This document shows, piece after piece, positions 37,149-45,839 of a stretch of 64,000 bases of DNA. The position numbers and the translations under genes are program-made. The stretch spans positions 42,279-106,278 of the forward strand of contig CAZTTH010000007.1 of NCBI GenBank assembly GCA_964615975.1. The letters run 5' to 3'. Within the stretch, counting starts at the first letter, position 1. Each line of letters begins with the position of its first letter. Source of the stretch: CAZTTH01 sp964615975 (lineage in GTDB: Bacteria > Verrucomicrobiota > Lentisphaeria > JABSQK01 > JAJFLO01). Under the pieces are notes generated by a model. It ran no database searches. It saw only the letters and a program-made list of their open reading frames with translations, and had not been told where the DNA came from.

Positions 37149-38338
37149 ATATGATGACGTTTAAACATTCCATCACACTCATTTATCGTCTTTTTAGTTC
37201 CTTTGGGCTTGCCTGTGTCATTCTCCTTTTGATGCTGGCTCTGACCTTTTTCGGAACCCTGGAACAAATCGATTTGGGAATTTATGATGTACAGCAGAAG
37301 TACTTCAATTCAATCATTCTCATCCATTATCTTTTCGACCGCATCCCCTTGCCATTGCCGGGGGGGGGATTGCTGATGACATTGTTGTTTATCAATCTCA
37401 TCTGTGGCGGGTTGCTCAGGATACGGAAAACCTGGGCCAATGCCGGATTGCTCATCACCCATGTTGGGATTGGGTTGATTCTGGTAAGTGGTTTTATTAC
37501 CTTTGCCATTGCGGTTGATGGTTATATGACCCTGTATGAAAAACAAAGCGCGACAGTTTTTCGCAGTTATTATGAATGGGAAATGGTAATCTGGAAAGTG
37601 GATGAAAATACTTCTAAAACAATCACTGAATTTATTGTTCCAGACCGCCAATTTAAACATGCTGCCGCGAACAAACCCGTGCGGTTTACTGCCGCGGCAT
37701 TGCCTTTCGATCTCAGCGTTACTCATTTACTACGCAATTGTCAGCCGATGCCGAAGGGGCCGATGTTTGATGTCACTGTCCCGGTAATTGATGGAGTATT
37801 TTTGATGGCAACACCGCCAGCGAAGGAGGCAGAACAAAATATTCCCGGCGCTTATGTTACGTTAACAGATAAGGATACCGGTCAAGGACACGATGGTCTC
37901 ATCTGGGGTTTGGAAAATGCTCCCCTGTCATTCCGCTTTGGCACTGACACCTGGGCGTTGCATCTCCGCGCGAAAGAATTTCCCCTGCCATTCACGATTA
38001 TGCTGGATAAATTCACCCGCGAATTGCATCCGCGAACCACCATCGCCAAGGTCTTCATGAGCGAAATTTCCAAAATTGAAAATGGCATTTCGGAATCCAT
38101 AAAAATTTCCATGAATGAACCATTGCGACATCGTGGGTATACATTTTTTCAAGCATCGTGGGGACCACAAAACGCGGCCCCCGGAGAGCCTTTGTTTTCC
38201 ACTTTCGCGGTAGTTCGCAATCCCGCGGATCAATTGCCGCTTTATTCCTGTGTGATCATCGGAACCGGTTTATTCATTCACTTTACCATGAAGTTGATCC
38301 GTTATTTGCGTCGGGCAGCTTCCCGACCACGCGATTGA
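37142..38338 (+). CDS. resB: ResB-family cytochrome c biogenesis protein
   Basis: ResB (Ccs1) forms with CcsA/ResA the system II apparatus that moves heme across the membrane and attaches it to apocytochrome c. The 398-residue protein has N-terminal membrane helices (about residues 14-40, 72-90 and 97-125), a large extracytoplasmic domain with PLPFDL and FTIMLDKFTRE, the ResB-typical SISMNEPLRHRGYTFFQASW segment and a final helix (LPLYSCVIIGTGLFIHFTMK). The start overlaps the hisF stop by seven bases; ATGs at 37151 and 37154 are alternatives. ccsA lies about 240 bases downstream. Confidence 0.88.
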   Translation: MVNMMTFKHSITLIYRLFSSFGLACVILLLMLALTFFGTLEQIDLGIYDVQQKYFNSIILIHYLFDRIPLPLPGGGLLMTLLFINLICGGLLRIRKTWANAGLLITHVGIGLILVSGFITFAIAVDGYMTLYEKQSATVFRSYYEWEMVIWKVDENTSKTITEFIVPDRQFKHAAANKPVRFTAAALPFDLSVTHLLRNCQPMPKGPMFDVTVPVIDGVFLMATPPAKEAEQNIPGAYVTLTDKDTGQGHDGLIWGLENAPLSFRFGTDTWALHLRAKEFPLPFTIMLDKFTRELHPRTTIAKVFMSEISKIENGISESIKISMNEPLRHRGYTFFQASWGPQNAAPGEPLFSTFAVVRNPADQLPLYSCVIIGTGLFIHFTMKLIRYLRRAASRPRD

Positions 38339-38575
38339 GACATTCATCCGGATTATAGTTTCATTACGCTTGTGTACCGTTTATTAGAGCTCAAACCGGG
38401 TGATGATCTGGGATATAATCGGCGGGAATCAGTTGCGTTATTTAGGACATTAAAAAATGGTTCGCATAAGTAGTTTACAAGTAAAATCAGTATGGGGTTT
38501 AATCCGCTGTTCAGGGTTTCGATCCGTGGAATGTCCTGACTTTATGATGCAGTCAATCACTTGGGAATTCATGGC

Positions 38576-40588
38576 ATGATTTCATTAGTTAACCGTTTAA
38601 CCCGTTTCACGCCGCGGAAACAATATCCGCTGGTTTATTTAATGCTTTTTCTCAGCACGATCCTGCATGCCCATGATCGAATTGCTGAAAGACATTGGAA
38701 TGAAGAAATTATCGCTGTGGCAGCCACGCTTCCGATTCAGGATCAGGGACGCATCAAGCCCTTGGAAACCTGTGCCCGCTTCAAATTGTTACGCTTCAAT
38801 GGCCGGTCGTATTGCCGCACTGCTGAGAAGACCAAAATAAATGCCATGGAGTGGCTGCTCAATTGCCTGTTTTTTCCTGATGAGACAACCTTATATCCCC
38901 AGTTCCTGATCGAAAATGATGCCGTTCTCAATGCCATAAAAATCTCCATTCCAGGCAAAAAGAAACGCGACCGTTATTCCTACCGGGAGCTGGAATCGGG
39001 ACGGGAATTGTTATTCACGCAGGCACAACAATACAGTTCGATTGAAAAAAAGAATCAAACTCTGGTTCAATCACAGATCATTCATTTGGCAGAAAATCTG
39101 ACTGATTACGAGTGGCTGGTGCATTATCTTGATTTTACCCGTGAAGCTTATGAGATCGAACACTATCCCATACTCTATACATTGTTTGGTGAAGGGCGCA
39201 CCTATCGGGTCAGTGATGTACTCCGTCGTGCGGAAACCTTGATTCAATGCTATCATGAATTCAGCGGCAGCTCATCTCCCATGTCATCGACTCCTTCGGC
39301 GCACTCAGATTTGGTTGATATTACTGAATTTATTGATCGTATCGATCACATCACCAGCCTGGCAACCTCTTTGGCCTTGTTCACGCCCGCGCCCACAAGT
39401 TCGGATGCGACTGCCTGGCTGACTCCGGCAGAAGTCGCTCGTTTTGGATTTTTCCATCCCCCAATCGATCCGCAACATCATGAATTTATCGCGCTGCTGG
39501 AGGAGATGGCGGGAGTTAAATCACACCCGGATCAGTTCCTCAGCAAAATAAAGCAATTCCATCACCAAATAACCACGGCGGCTGAGGCACGTGGAGAATA
39601 CGAAAAAATTCCTCTGGAGGTCAGTTTTTATCGTGCCAATTTGTTCTCTTACAGCCTGATGTTGTTCATCATGGCTTTTGTCTGTATTGCCCTGGGATGG
39701 CTGATGCCGCGGAACCGGATGGCTGCGTTGATACCGCTGCCATTGGTCCTCACCGCGACAGTATTGCTGGTGATTGGGATCTCCTGGCGGTGTATTATTC
39801 GCGGACGACCACCGGTAAGCACCTTGTATGAATCGATCCTGTTTATCACTGCGGTAATTGTGATAATGACTGTGGTGATGGAATATATTAATCGCCAACG
39901 CCTGGCGATTTCGGTCGGAGCTGTTCTCGGGGTAATGGGGTTGTTTCTTGCCAACAAATACGAACTCAAGGAGAGCATTGATACCATGCCCAGTTTGGTG
40001 GCAGTACTCGATTCCAATTTCTGGCTGGCGACTCATGTCACTACGGTTACCATTGGGTATGCGGCAGGGTTATTGGCAGGCGCCATTGCGCATCTCTATA
40101 TCATCGGCATGGTTATGGGCTGGGATCGTCGTGGCAATGTCTGTCGGGAGCTAACCCGGATGGTTTATGGTACCATCTGTTTCGGCCTCTTTTTTTCAGT
40201 TATCGGAACAATATTAGGCGGGATCTGGGCTAATGACAGCTGGGGAAGGTTTTGGGGTTGGGATCCCAAGGAAAATGGCGCCTTAATGATTGTTTTGGCG
40301 GAACTGGCGCTGCTGCATGCACGCATGGGGGGGTATATTCGCGATTTTGGCATCAATATGGCCGCGATTGCGATTGGGTGCCTGGTGACATTTTCCTGGT
40401 GGGGAGTAAACCTCCTCGGTGTTGGATTGCATAGTTATGGCTGGACCAGCGGCGCTTTTTCAGTTCTGGCTTTTTTTTATATTTTCGAAATTACCATCCT
40501 GGGAGTCGGAATCATAACGAAATGGCAGGAGTGGCGCAGTGCGAAAAAACAATTAATAACAGGCAATGATACAAGTGTTGTCAATTGA
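38576..40588 (+). CDS. ccsA: CcsA/ResC-family cytochrome c assembly protein with a long N-terminal extension
   Basis: Membrane heme-handling partner of ResB in system II cytochrome c maturation. About 670 residues. Residues 1-345 form a mostly soluble extracytoplasmic extension that begins after one hydrophobic segment and contains LPIQDQGRIKPLETCARF, a motif seen in extended CcsA proteins of several uncultured and PVC-type phyla. The C-terminal third has about eight membrane helices and the tryptophan-rich heme motif DSWGRFWGWDPKE, with conserved histidines before and after (LATHVTT, GVGLHSYGW). The ATG at 38576 is preferred to the TTG at 38561. The final GxxxSGAFSVLAFFYIF helix is typical. 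Confidence 0.9.
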   Translation: MISLVNRLTRFTPRKQYPLVYLMLFLSTILHAHDRIAERHWNEEIIAVAATLPIQDQGRIKPLETCARFKLLRFNGRSYCRTAEKTKINAMEWLLNCLFFPDETTLYPQFLIENDAVLNAIKISIPGKKKRDRYSYRELESGRELLFTQAQQYSSIEKKNQTLVQSQIIHLAENLTDYEWLVHYLDFTREAYEIEHYPILYTLFGEGRTYRVSDVLRRAETLIQCYHEFSGSSSPMSSTPSAHSDLVDITEFIDRIDHITSLATSLALFTPAPTSSDATAWLTPAEVARFGFFHPPIDPQHHEFIALLEEMAGVKSHPDQFLSKIKQFHHQITTAAEARGEYEKIPLEVSFYRANLFSYSLMLFIMAFVCIALGWLMPRNRMAALIPLPLVLTATVLLVIGISWRCIIRGRPPVSTLYESILFITAVIVIMTVVMEYINRQRLAISVGAVLGVMGLFLANKYELKESIDTMPSLVAVLDSNFWLATHVTTVTIGYAAGLLAGAIAHLYIIGMVMGWDRRGNVCRELTRMVYGTICFGLFFSVIGTILGGIWANDSWGRFWGWDPKENGALMIVLAELALLHARMGGYIRDFGINMAAIAIGCLVTFSWWGVNLLGVGLHSYGWTSGAFSVLAFFYIFEITILGVGIITKWQEWRSAKKQLITGNDTSVVN

Positions 40589-40868
40589 TGGAGATAATCC
40601 GTGAATCTGATGGCTGATCATGGTTCGAATCCGGCTAGACTTTGCGCGGTCACAATCTTCATTTTAAAGCAATGATTATCTTAAAGGCATGGTCATGGAT
40701 TTTCAGTTGTTCCGCCGGGGCAATCCACTGGGGATTATACCCGTGTTCCCGCTGCTAAATCGCTGGGCTGGTATCCTTTCGTCCCGGATCGGACTCTTGA
40801 GAATCGCCCGCTAATTGATTGGCGGGATTGAAACGAGAACATCTAAAACGATAAAATCAGAATAACTC
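40589..40868. other. Intergenic region between ccsA and the YkgJ-type gene
   Basis: 280 bases without an intact gene. One plus-strand stretch (40685-40831) is open for 49 codons and looks protein-like near its end (SLGWYPFVPDRTLENRP) but has no start codon and may be a remnant. A tRNA-like T-loop near 40621 does not fold. Confidence 0.4.
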
Positions 40869-42119
40869 ATGTCGTTATCCCATCACATCTCCATACCACC
40901 ATGGAAATTTTCCTGTACTGGATGCGGTGAATGTTGTCGGCGTTGGCATGTCGCGCTATCGCCTGCTGAGAAACAAAGGTTAGCGCGATTGGAGTGGTTG
41001 CCGGAAGATGGAATTCCAGCAAAAACATTTACTGTCATCAATGGATACGATTACCTGGCACATACCCCGGAAGGATATTGTGTGTTTCTCGAACCAGAAG
41101 GGAATGTCTGCAAAATTCATCGGCGGTTTGGCTATCAACATAAACCATTGGGTTGCAAGGTTTACCCATACAACATTGCGACCACATTCCCCAATGAAAT
41201 CTCGGTCATCGGTCGCTTTGATTGCCCGGCGGTACGAGATAATCAAGGCACTCCCATCGTCGCCGAAATGTCCGCGATTCGTGAATTTATTGACCAAATG
41301 GGGCTCCGCGGAGGATTTGATCAGGACATGATGGATCGCCTGACCGTGGTAAAATTGAAGAAAATCATATCCGGGTTCTTTGATTATATTTTCAGCCAGA
41401 AATCCAGTGATATATGCGTCCGGATGACGGCCGCGAATCTGATCGTGGAACGGCTGGAAAAATTAGGCGCGGAATTCCTCAATCAGGATTATGCGGTTGA
41501 TATTCTCCCAGCCCTATTTGAACGCGCCTTGGAGGATGTCAAACTCATGCCCATCAAACCTCTCCGCGCTCCCGAACGATGGCGTTTCCTGATGATGCTG
41601 ATCTCCTACCTCCGGCGGGATGAAGAAATCATCGACAGGGGCTTCAGGCGGCGTCTAGAACGTACCTTGTTAATGTCCCGGTTGGTGTTTTCCAGAGGGA
41701 ATTTATCCCAATTGGGCACTGAACATCCTGATGCAATTATTGCCGGCGCCCATTTATTTTCAGCGCCTCTGCCAGACCCCTCCGAAATCGACTGGTCTCC
41801 TTATCTTGATTTGGTAAAACTGCGCCTGCAAGCTTATCAATTTTTTGGTCCAACCAATTATAATTTATCCTTTTTTATCGGATTGAAATCACTCTTTTTT
41901 TCATTCCCGCTGGTTGCGGCTGCGGCAAAATGGTCGGCCCTGGCACGCAATCCCCATGAATGTCGCATCCTGCCCAATGACATTGATTATGCGGTTGGTG
42001 TTATCGATCATAACCTGGGAAGATCAGCGTTGTTGGCAAAAGGGATATATACCTTGATGACCCGGCAAATGAGCGAAAATGAAGCTTACAACAAATTGCT
42101 CCATGCCCTGATACATTAA
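40869..42119 (+). CDS. YkgJ-type cysteine-cluster protein (putative metal-binding)
   Basis: 416 residues. The N-terminal 110 residues contain the YkgJ/CxxCxxCC motif CTGCGECCRRWHV, then CVFLEPEGNVCKIH and KPLGCKVYPY, which fit the iron or zinc cluster described for the family. The remaining ~300 residues are mostly helical and not recognised. The family is linked to Fe-S or zinc binding without an agreed reaction. It stands alone on the plus strand after ccsA; a function in metal handling for cytochromes is possible but not shown. Confidence 0.8.
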   Translation: MSLSHHISIPPWKFSCTGCGECCRRWHVALSPAEKQRLARLEWLPEDGIPAKTFTVINGYDYLAHTPEGYCVFLEPEGNVCKIHRRFGYQHKPLGCKVYPYNIATTFPNEISVIGRFDCPAVRDNQGTPIVAEMSAIREFIDQMGLRGGFDQDMMDRLTVVKLKKIISGFFDYIFSQKSSDICVRMTAANLIVERLEKLGAEFLNQDYAVDILPALFERALEDVKLMPIKPLRAPERWRFLMMLISYLRRDEEIIDRGFRRRLERTLLMSRLVFSRGNLSQLGTEHPDAIIAGAHLFSAPLPDPSEIDWSPYLDLVKLRLQAYQFFGPTNYNLSFFIGLKSLFFSFPLVAAAAKWSALARNPHECRILPNDIDYAVGVIDHNLGRSALLAKGIYTLMTRQMSENEAYNKLLHALIH

Positions 42120-42303
42120 CCCTGGTGATTGTGTAATAAGGCGGGATGATTCGGTAGATTCAGAACATCAGCGGCAAGCAAATAATTTTGAGAAAAAACC
42201 AATGAGGAACTTGTATTAACCGTCCTTATAAGCTATAAAAACAAAGTCGTATTAATTGCGCTTTCCACCCTCATAAACGTCATTAAGATTTTAAGTTTCA
42301 CTC

Positions 42304-42687
42304 ATGAAAAAAATTATCCTTATTGCCGATGACGAACCTGAAAATCGCGATTTACTTGAGATGGCATTGGCTCCACTAAGCATGCAGATCGTCGCCGCCA
42401 AGGATGGCAAGGAAGCGATCAGCCTTGCTGAAAAGTATCATCCCGACCTGGCGATTCTCGATATTCTCATGCCCGGCGGACATGGGTTTTCGGTGTGCCA
42501 GGAATTGCGCCGGCGACCGGAACATGCAGCCATGAAAATCATTTTTCTCTCATCCAAAGCCTATGAAACCGATCGTCAGCAAGCCCTGCGGTTAGGCGCC
42601 AATGGGTACTACACCAAACCTTTCGATATGACGGAATTACGTCAGGCTGTTATCGCGTTATTGGGAACAGGAGATGAAAATCAATGA
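42304..42687 (+). CDS. Single-domain CheY-like response regulator
   Basis: 127 residues, receiver domain only. Acidic pair D9-D10, phosphoacceptor D53 in LAILDILMPG, the hydroxyl residue in FLSSKA and the KPF lysine are present. There is no output domain, so it must act through a partner. Its stop overlaps the start of the metallo-beta-lactamase-fold gene by four bases (ATGA), which in turn overlaps a histidine kinase gene, forming a compact three-gene signalling operon. Confidence 0.93.
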   Translation: MKKIILIADDEPENRDLLEMALAPLSMQIVAAKDGKEAISLAEKYHPDLAILDILMPGGHGFSVCQELRRRPEHAAMKIIFLSSKAYETDRQQALRLGANGYYTKPFDMTELRQAVIALLGTGDENQ

Positions 42688-43535
42688 GAATAAAATTCTG
42701 GGGTGTGCGCGGCTCAATCCCGACTCCAGGCGAGTCGACATTGCGTTATGGCGGCAATACTCCATGTGTCGAAATTGAGTGTGGCAACACTCTGGTCATC
42801 ATTGATGCTGGTTCCGGCATCCGGGAATTGGGCAATGCCCTTCTGCAGCGCCGAGAATTGAATGAATATCATTTATTGATTACCCACACCCACTGGGATC
42901 ATATTCAGGGGCTGCCATTTTTTGTCCCGATTTATATGCCCGGCAAAAAGGTGCATATTTATGGATGTCACGGGGCGAGCAGCACTTTGGAGGAGGTATT
43001 AACCGATCAAATGGAACTGCCATTTTTCCCGAAAACCCTGAATGATGTTCGCACTCAAATCCAGTTCCATGAGGTCGATGAGGGAGAATTTAGTCTCAAT
43101 GATATTGCCATTAAAACTATGTTCACCAACCATCCGGGAGTATGCCTGGCGTACCGGTTGGAATGGCAAGGAGCCACCCTCGTCTATCTCTGTGACAACG
43201 AACCCTATGACAGGCTTGCGGGCCCATTGGAGGAGGCTCGGATTGATAAACGTTTGATTGCGTTTTCGCGTCACGCGCATTTGTTGATCATCGATTGTGC
43301 CTATACCCTGGAGGAATATCAGCAGCGTCGCGGATGGGGGCATGGTTGTGTCGATGATGTGGTGAAAATCGGCAAAGCAGCACAGGTTAAACGAATGGCT
43401 TTATTTCATCACGATCCCTCACATAATGATCTTAAAATCGATGCCATGATTGCCCATGCGCGAAAACTCATAGCAGATGACAACCAATCCCTTGACTGCT
43501 TTGCGGCTCAGGAAGGAATGGGGATCGAAATATGA
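42684..43535 (+). CDS. Metallo-beta-lactamase-fold hydrolase in a two-component operon
   Basis: 283 residues. The N-terminus MRIKFWGVRGSIPTPG and YGGNTPCVEI identify the MBL subfamily related to cyclic-nucleotide phosphodiesterases and RNase Z-like enzymes. H68-x-H70-x-D72-H73 (HTHWDH) gives the di-metal site; further ligands are likely in FTNHPG, CDNEP, IIDCAYT and FHHDPSHND. The substrate is unknown. Because it overlaps both the receiver gene and the kinase gene by four bases, it is a strong candidate for the output enzyme of the pathway, possibly acting on a nucleotide second messenger. Confidence 0.88.
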   Translation: MRIKFWGVRGSIPTPGESTLRYGGNTPCVEIECGNTLVIIDAGSGIRELGNALLQRRELNEYHLLITHTHWDHIQGLPFFVPIYMPGKKVHIYGCHGASSTLEEVLTDQMELPFFPKTLNDVRTQIQFHEVDEGEFSLNDIAIKTMFTNHPGVCLAYRLEWQGATLVYLCDNEPYDRLAGPLEEARIDKRLIAFSRHAHLLIIDCAYTLEEYQQRRGWGHGCVDDVVKIGKAAQVKRMALFHHDPSHNDLKIDAMIAHARKLIADDNQSLDCFAAQEGMGIEI

Positions 43536-44584
43536 CCATGTCGCCCCAACGATTTATTAATCAAATTTTCTACTTCTTCAATCGACAAAGCAAATCAGTC
43601 ATATTCGGAATTGCTTTATTGTTGGTGTTTATTCTTGGGTTTATTGATTTAACTACTGGTTATGAAATTTCGTTCTCGATCTTTTATCTGATCCCCATTT
43701 CATTGACCGCGTATTTTGCCACCCGCCGTTTAGCAGTCCTGATATCTTTTGTCAGTATGTTAACCTGGTTATATGCGGATATTTCTGGACATATCTATTC
43801 CCATGCCATCATCGCTTATTGGAATGCGTTGGTGCGACTGGGATTTTTTCTCATTGTCAGTTACACACTTTCGGCAATCAAGTCCGCCCAACTTCGCCAC
43901 GAAGAGATGACTCAATTCATTATTCATGATTTACGGGCGCCATTAACCAATATTTTGATGGCAGTAAAAGTTCTCACCGAGATCGAACCCATGACTAAAA
44001 GCCCCAATGAAGCCAATCTCCTCAACATCAGCATTGTTTCGGGAAAACGAATGTTATCATTGATCGACTCGTTATTGGATATACCCCGTCTTGAAAAGGG
44101 AGCAATAAGCTTGATCCAAGATGAACTTCAGCCCAGGGAAGTAGTCGACCTCGCAATTGAGCAGGTCGCGATTTGGGCTCAGCGTAACGGGGTCAATTTA
44201 CGGATGGAAATAGCCGCGGAATTGACTTCCTTTCGCGCTGACCGCTGGTTGCTGATTCGCGCCCTGGTAAATTTATTAAGCAATGCGATCAAATTCAGCC
44301 CAACCAAATCTGAGGTTGTGGTCAAGGTGGTTCCCGGTGAGGATGGCGCGACTAAATTTTATGTGATCGACCAAGGTTGTGGCATCCCGGCGGAATGGCG
44401 CTACAAGGTGTTCGAGAAATTCGGCCAGATTGATGCCCGAAAAGCCGGCGCCCATGTGGGATCGGGATTGGGATTGGCTTATTGCCAATTGGTCATCAAG
44501 GCACATGGCGGCAAAATTTGGATTGAAAACAGTGACGCCAATGGAACGGTGGTCTGCTTCATCATCCCCCAGTCAAAAAGATGA
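43532..44584 (+). CDS. Membrane sensor histidine kinase
   Basis: 350 residues. Four or five membrane helices (about residues 22-118) form a MASE-like sensor with TTGYEISFSIFYLIPISLTA. The HisKA box is FIIHDLRAPLTN with phosphoacceptor H132, followed by HATPase boxes N (NLLSNAIKFSP), G1 (DQGCGIP) and G2 (GSGLGLAYC). No HAMP or PAS domain is seen. The likely target is the adjacent single-domain regulator. Start ATG overlaps the stop of the upstream MBL gene by four bases. Confidence 0.93.
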   Translation: MTMSPQRFINQIFYFFNRQSKSVIFGIALLLVFILGFIDLTTGYEISFSIFYLIPISLTAYFATRRLAVLISFVSMLTWLYADISGHIYSHAIIAYWNALVRLGFFLIVSYTLSAIKSAQLRHEEMTQFIIHDLRAPLTNILMAVKVLTEIEPMTKSPNEANLLNISIVSGKRMLSLIDSLLDIPRLEKGAISLIQDELQPREVVDLAIEQVAIWAQRNGVNLRMEIAAELTSFRADRWLLIRALVNLLSNAIKFSPTKSEVVVKVVPGEDGATKFYVIDQGCGIPAEWRYKVFEKFGQIDARKAGAHVGSGLGLAYCQLVIKAHGGKIWIENSDANGTVVCFIIPQSKR

Positions 44585-44737
44585 TCATTCTCCCTGGTTG
44601 TTTCAATTGAATACAGGGATGGAAAAACCAAGGGACTGAATACCGGTCACCCAATAGGAGCATTGAGCGGAACCTAAACACATATTCTGCTGACTTTAAT
44701 AAGTTCAATCCAATGGTTTTGTCAAGGTCAAACTGAC

Positions 44738-45661
44738 ATGTTTCACTATCTTGCAATACGCTTGCTTAATGCGCCAATTTTTCTTTTTCTCATCATTTCA
44801 CTATCATTTTTTCTGATTCGATTAGCTCCCGGCGGGCCATTTTCGACTGAACAACGACTTGATCCGGATATAGAACAAGCCCTCTTGGCTAAATATCGCC
44901 TCGACCAACCGGTATGGAAGCAATATTTGTATTTTATCAATGATTTATTGCATGGTGATTTTGGCCCTTCATTAAAACATAAGAACCGCACCGTAAACGA
45001 AATTATTTCCACAACCTTGCCCCATTCCTTATATCTGGGTGCCTTGGCGCTGATGATCGCAATGAGCATCGGATTACCCATCGGCATTATCTCCGCAATG
45101 AAATATCAAACCGTTTTTGATTGGGGTTTGATGACCTGGGCGATCATCGGGATCAGCCTGCCCACATTTGTCATCGGGCCGATCCTGCAATTGATTTTTT
45201 CCATTCACTGGAAGGTCTTGCCATTAGCCGGTTATGATGGATTTTATTCCCCACAGTATCTGGTTTTACCAGCTTTTACCCTGGCAATCCCATACACCGC
45301 CCGTATCGCCCGCTTAATGCGGGCTGGGATGTTGGATGTCATCAATCAGGAGTTTGTCATCACGGCACGAGCGAAAGGCTTATCGGAATTCACTATTCTT
45401 ATCAGGCATATTTTGCGCGGCGCCATATTGCCAGTGATTAGCTTTCTCGGCCCAGCGACAACGCAAATCATCACAGGGTCACTGGTGATAGAAAAAATAT
45501 TTCAAATTCCCGGTCTCGGTCGCGAATTTATCGAGGGAGCGTTGAGTCGTGATTATACCTTGGTAATGGGAACAGTGATTGTTTACGGTGTCATAATCCT
45601 GGTTTGCAATCTCCTTGCGGATGTAATTTATGCCACTCTGGATCCCCGCGTCAGCTATTGA
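44738..45661 (+). CDS. OppB/DppB-type peptide ABC transporter permease
   Basis: 307 residues with six predicted membrane helices. Family marks are the N-terminal RLLNAPIFLFLIISLSFFLI, LDQPVWKQYLYFINDLLHGDFG, the EAA-type loop (ITARAKGLSEFTILIRHILR) and the end SRDYTLVMGTVIVYGVIIL. OppB needs OppC, one or two ATPases and a binding protein, none of which is adjacent; the next gene is an unrelated BatA-like protein. The cargo is therefore unknown and the gene may have been separated from the rest of its operon. Confidence 0.88.
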   Translation: MFHYLAIRLLNAPIFLFLIISLSFFLIRLAPGGPFSTEQRLDPDIEQALLAKYRLDQPVWKQYLYFINDLLHGDFGPSLKHKNRTVNEIISTTLPHSLYLGALALMIAMSIGLPIGIISAMKYQTVFDWGLMTWAIIGISLPTFVIGPILQLIFSIHWKVLPLAGYDGFYSPQYLVLPAFTLAIPYTARIARLMRAGMLDVINQEFVITARAKGLSEFTILIRHILRGAILPVISFLGPATTQIITGSLVIEKIFQIPGLGREFIEGALSRDYTLVMGTVIVYGVIILVCNLLADVIYATLDPRVSY

Positions 45662-45839
45662 CAACTTTCCCCATTTTAAGCGTTATATGGGCAGCGAAGG
45701 AAATCTAGAATACGATTGAAATTTCACGGAAAGACATTATTTGTCGTGGCGTATTGCCCAAGGGGTAAAATCCAACTTCAATTTGATTGAAACCCATATT
45801 AAGATCCCCGCTTTTACCATGAATAGAATGTTTTAATAA

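Noticed and set aside
40621..40640. tRNA-like T-loop (GGTTCGAATCC)
   Set aside because: The flanking bases do not extend the T stem beyond two pairs and no acceptor, D or anticodon arm is found upstream.
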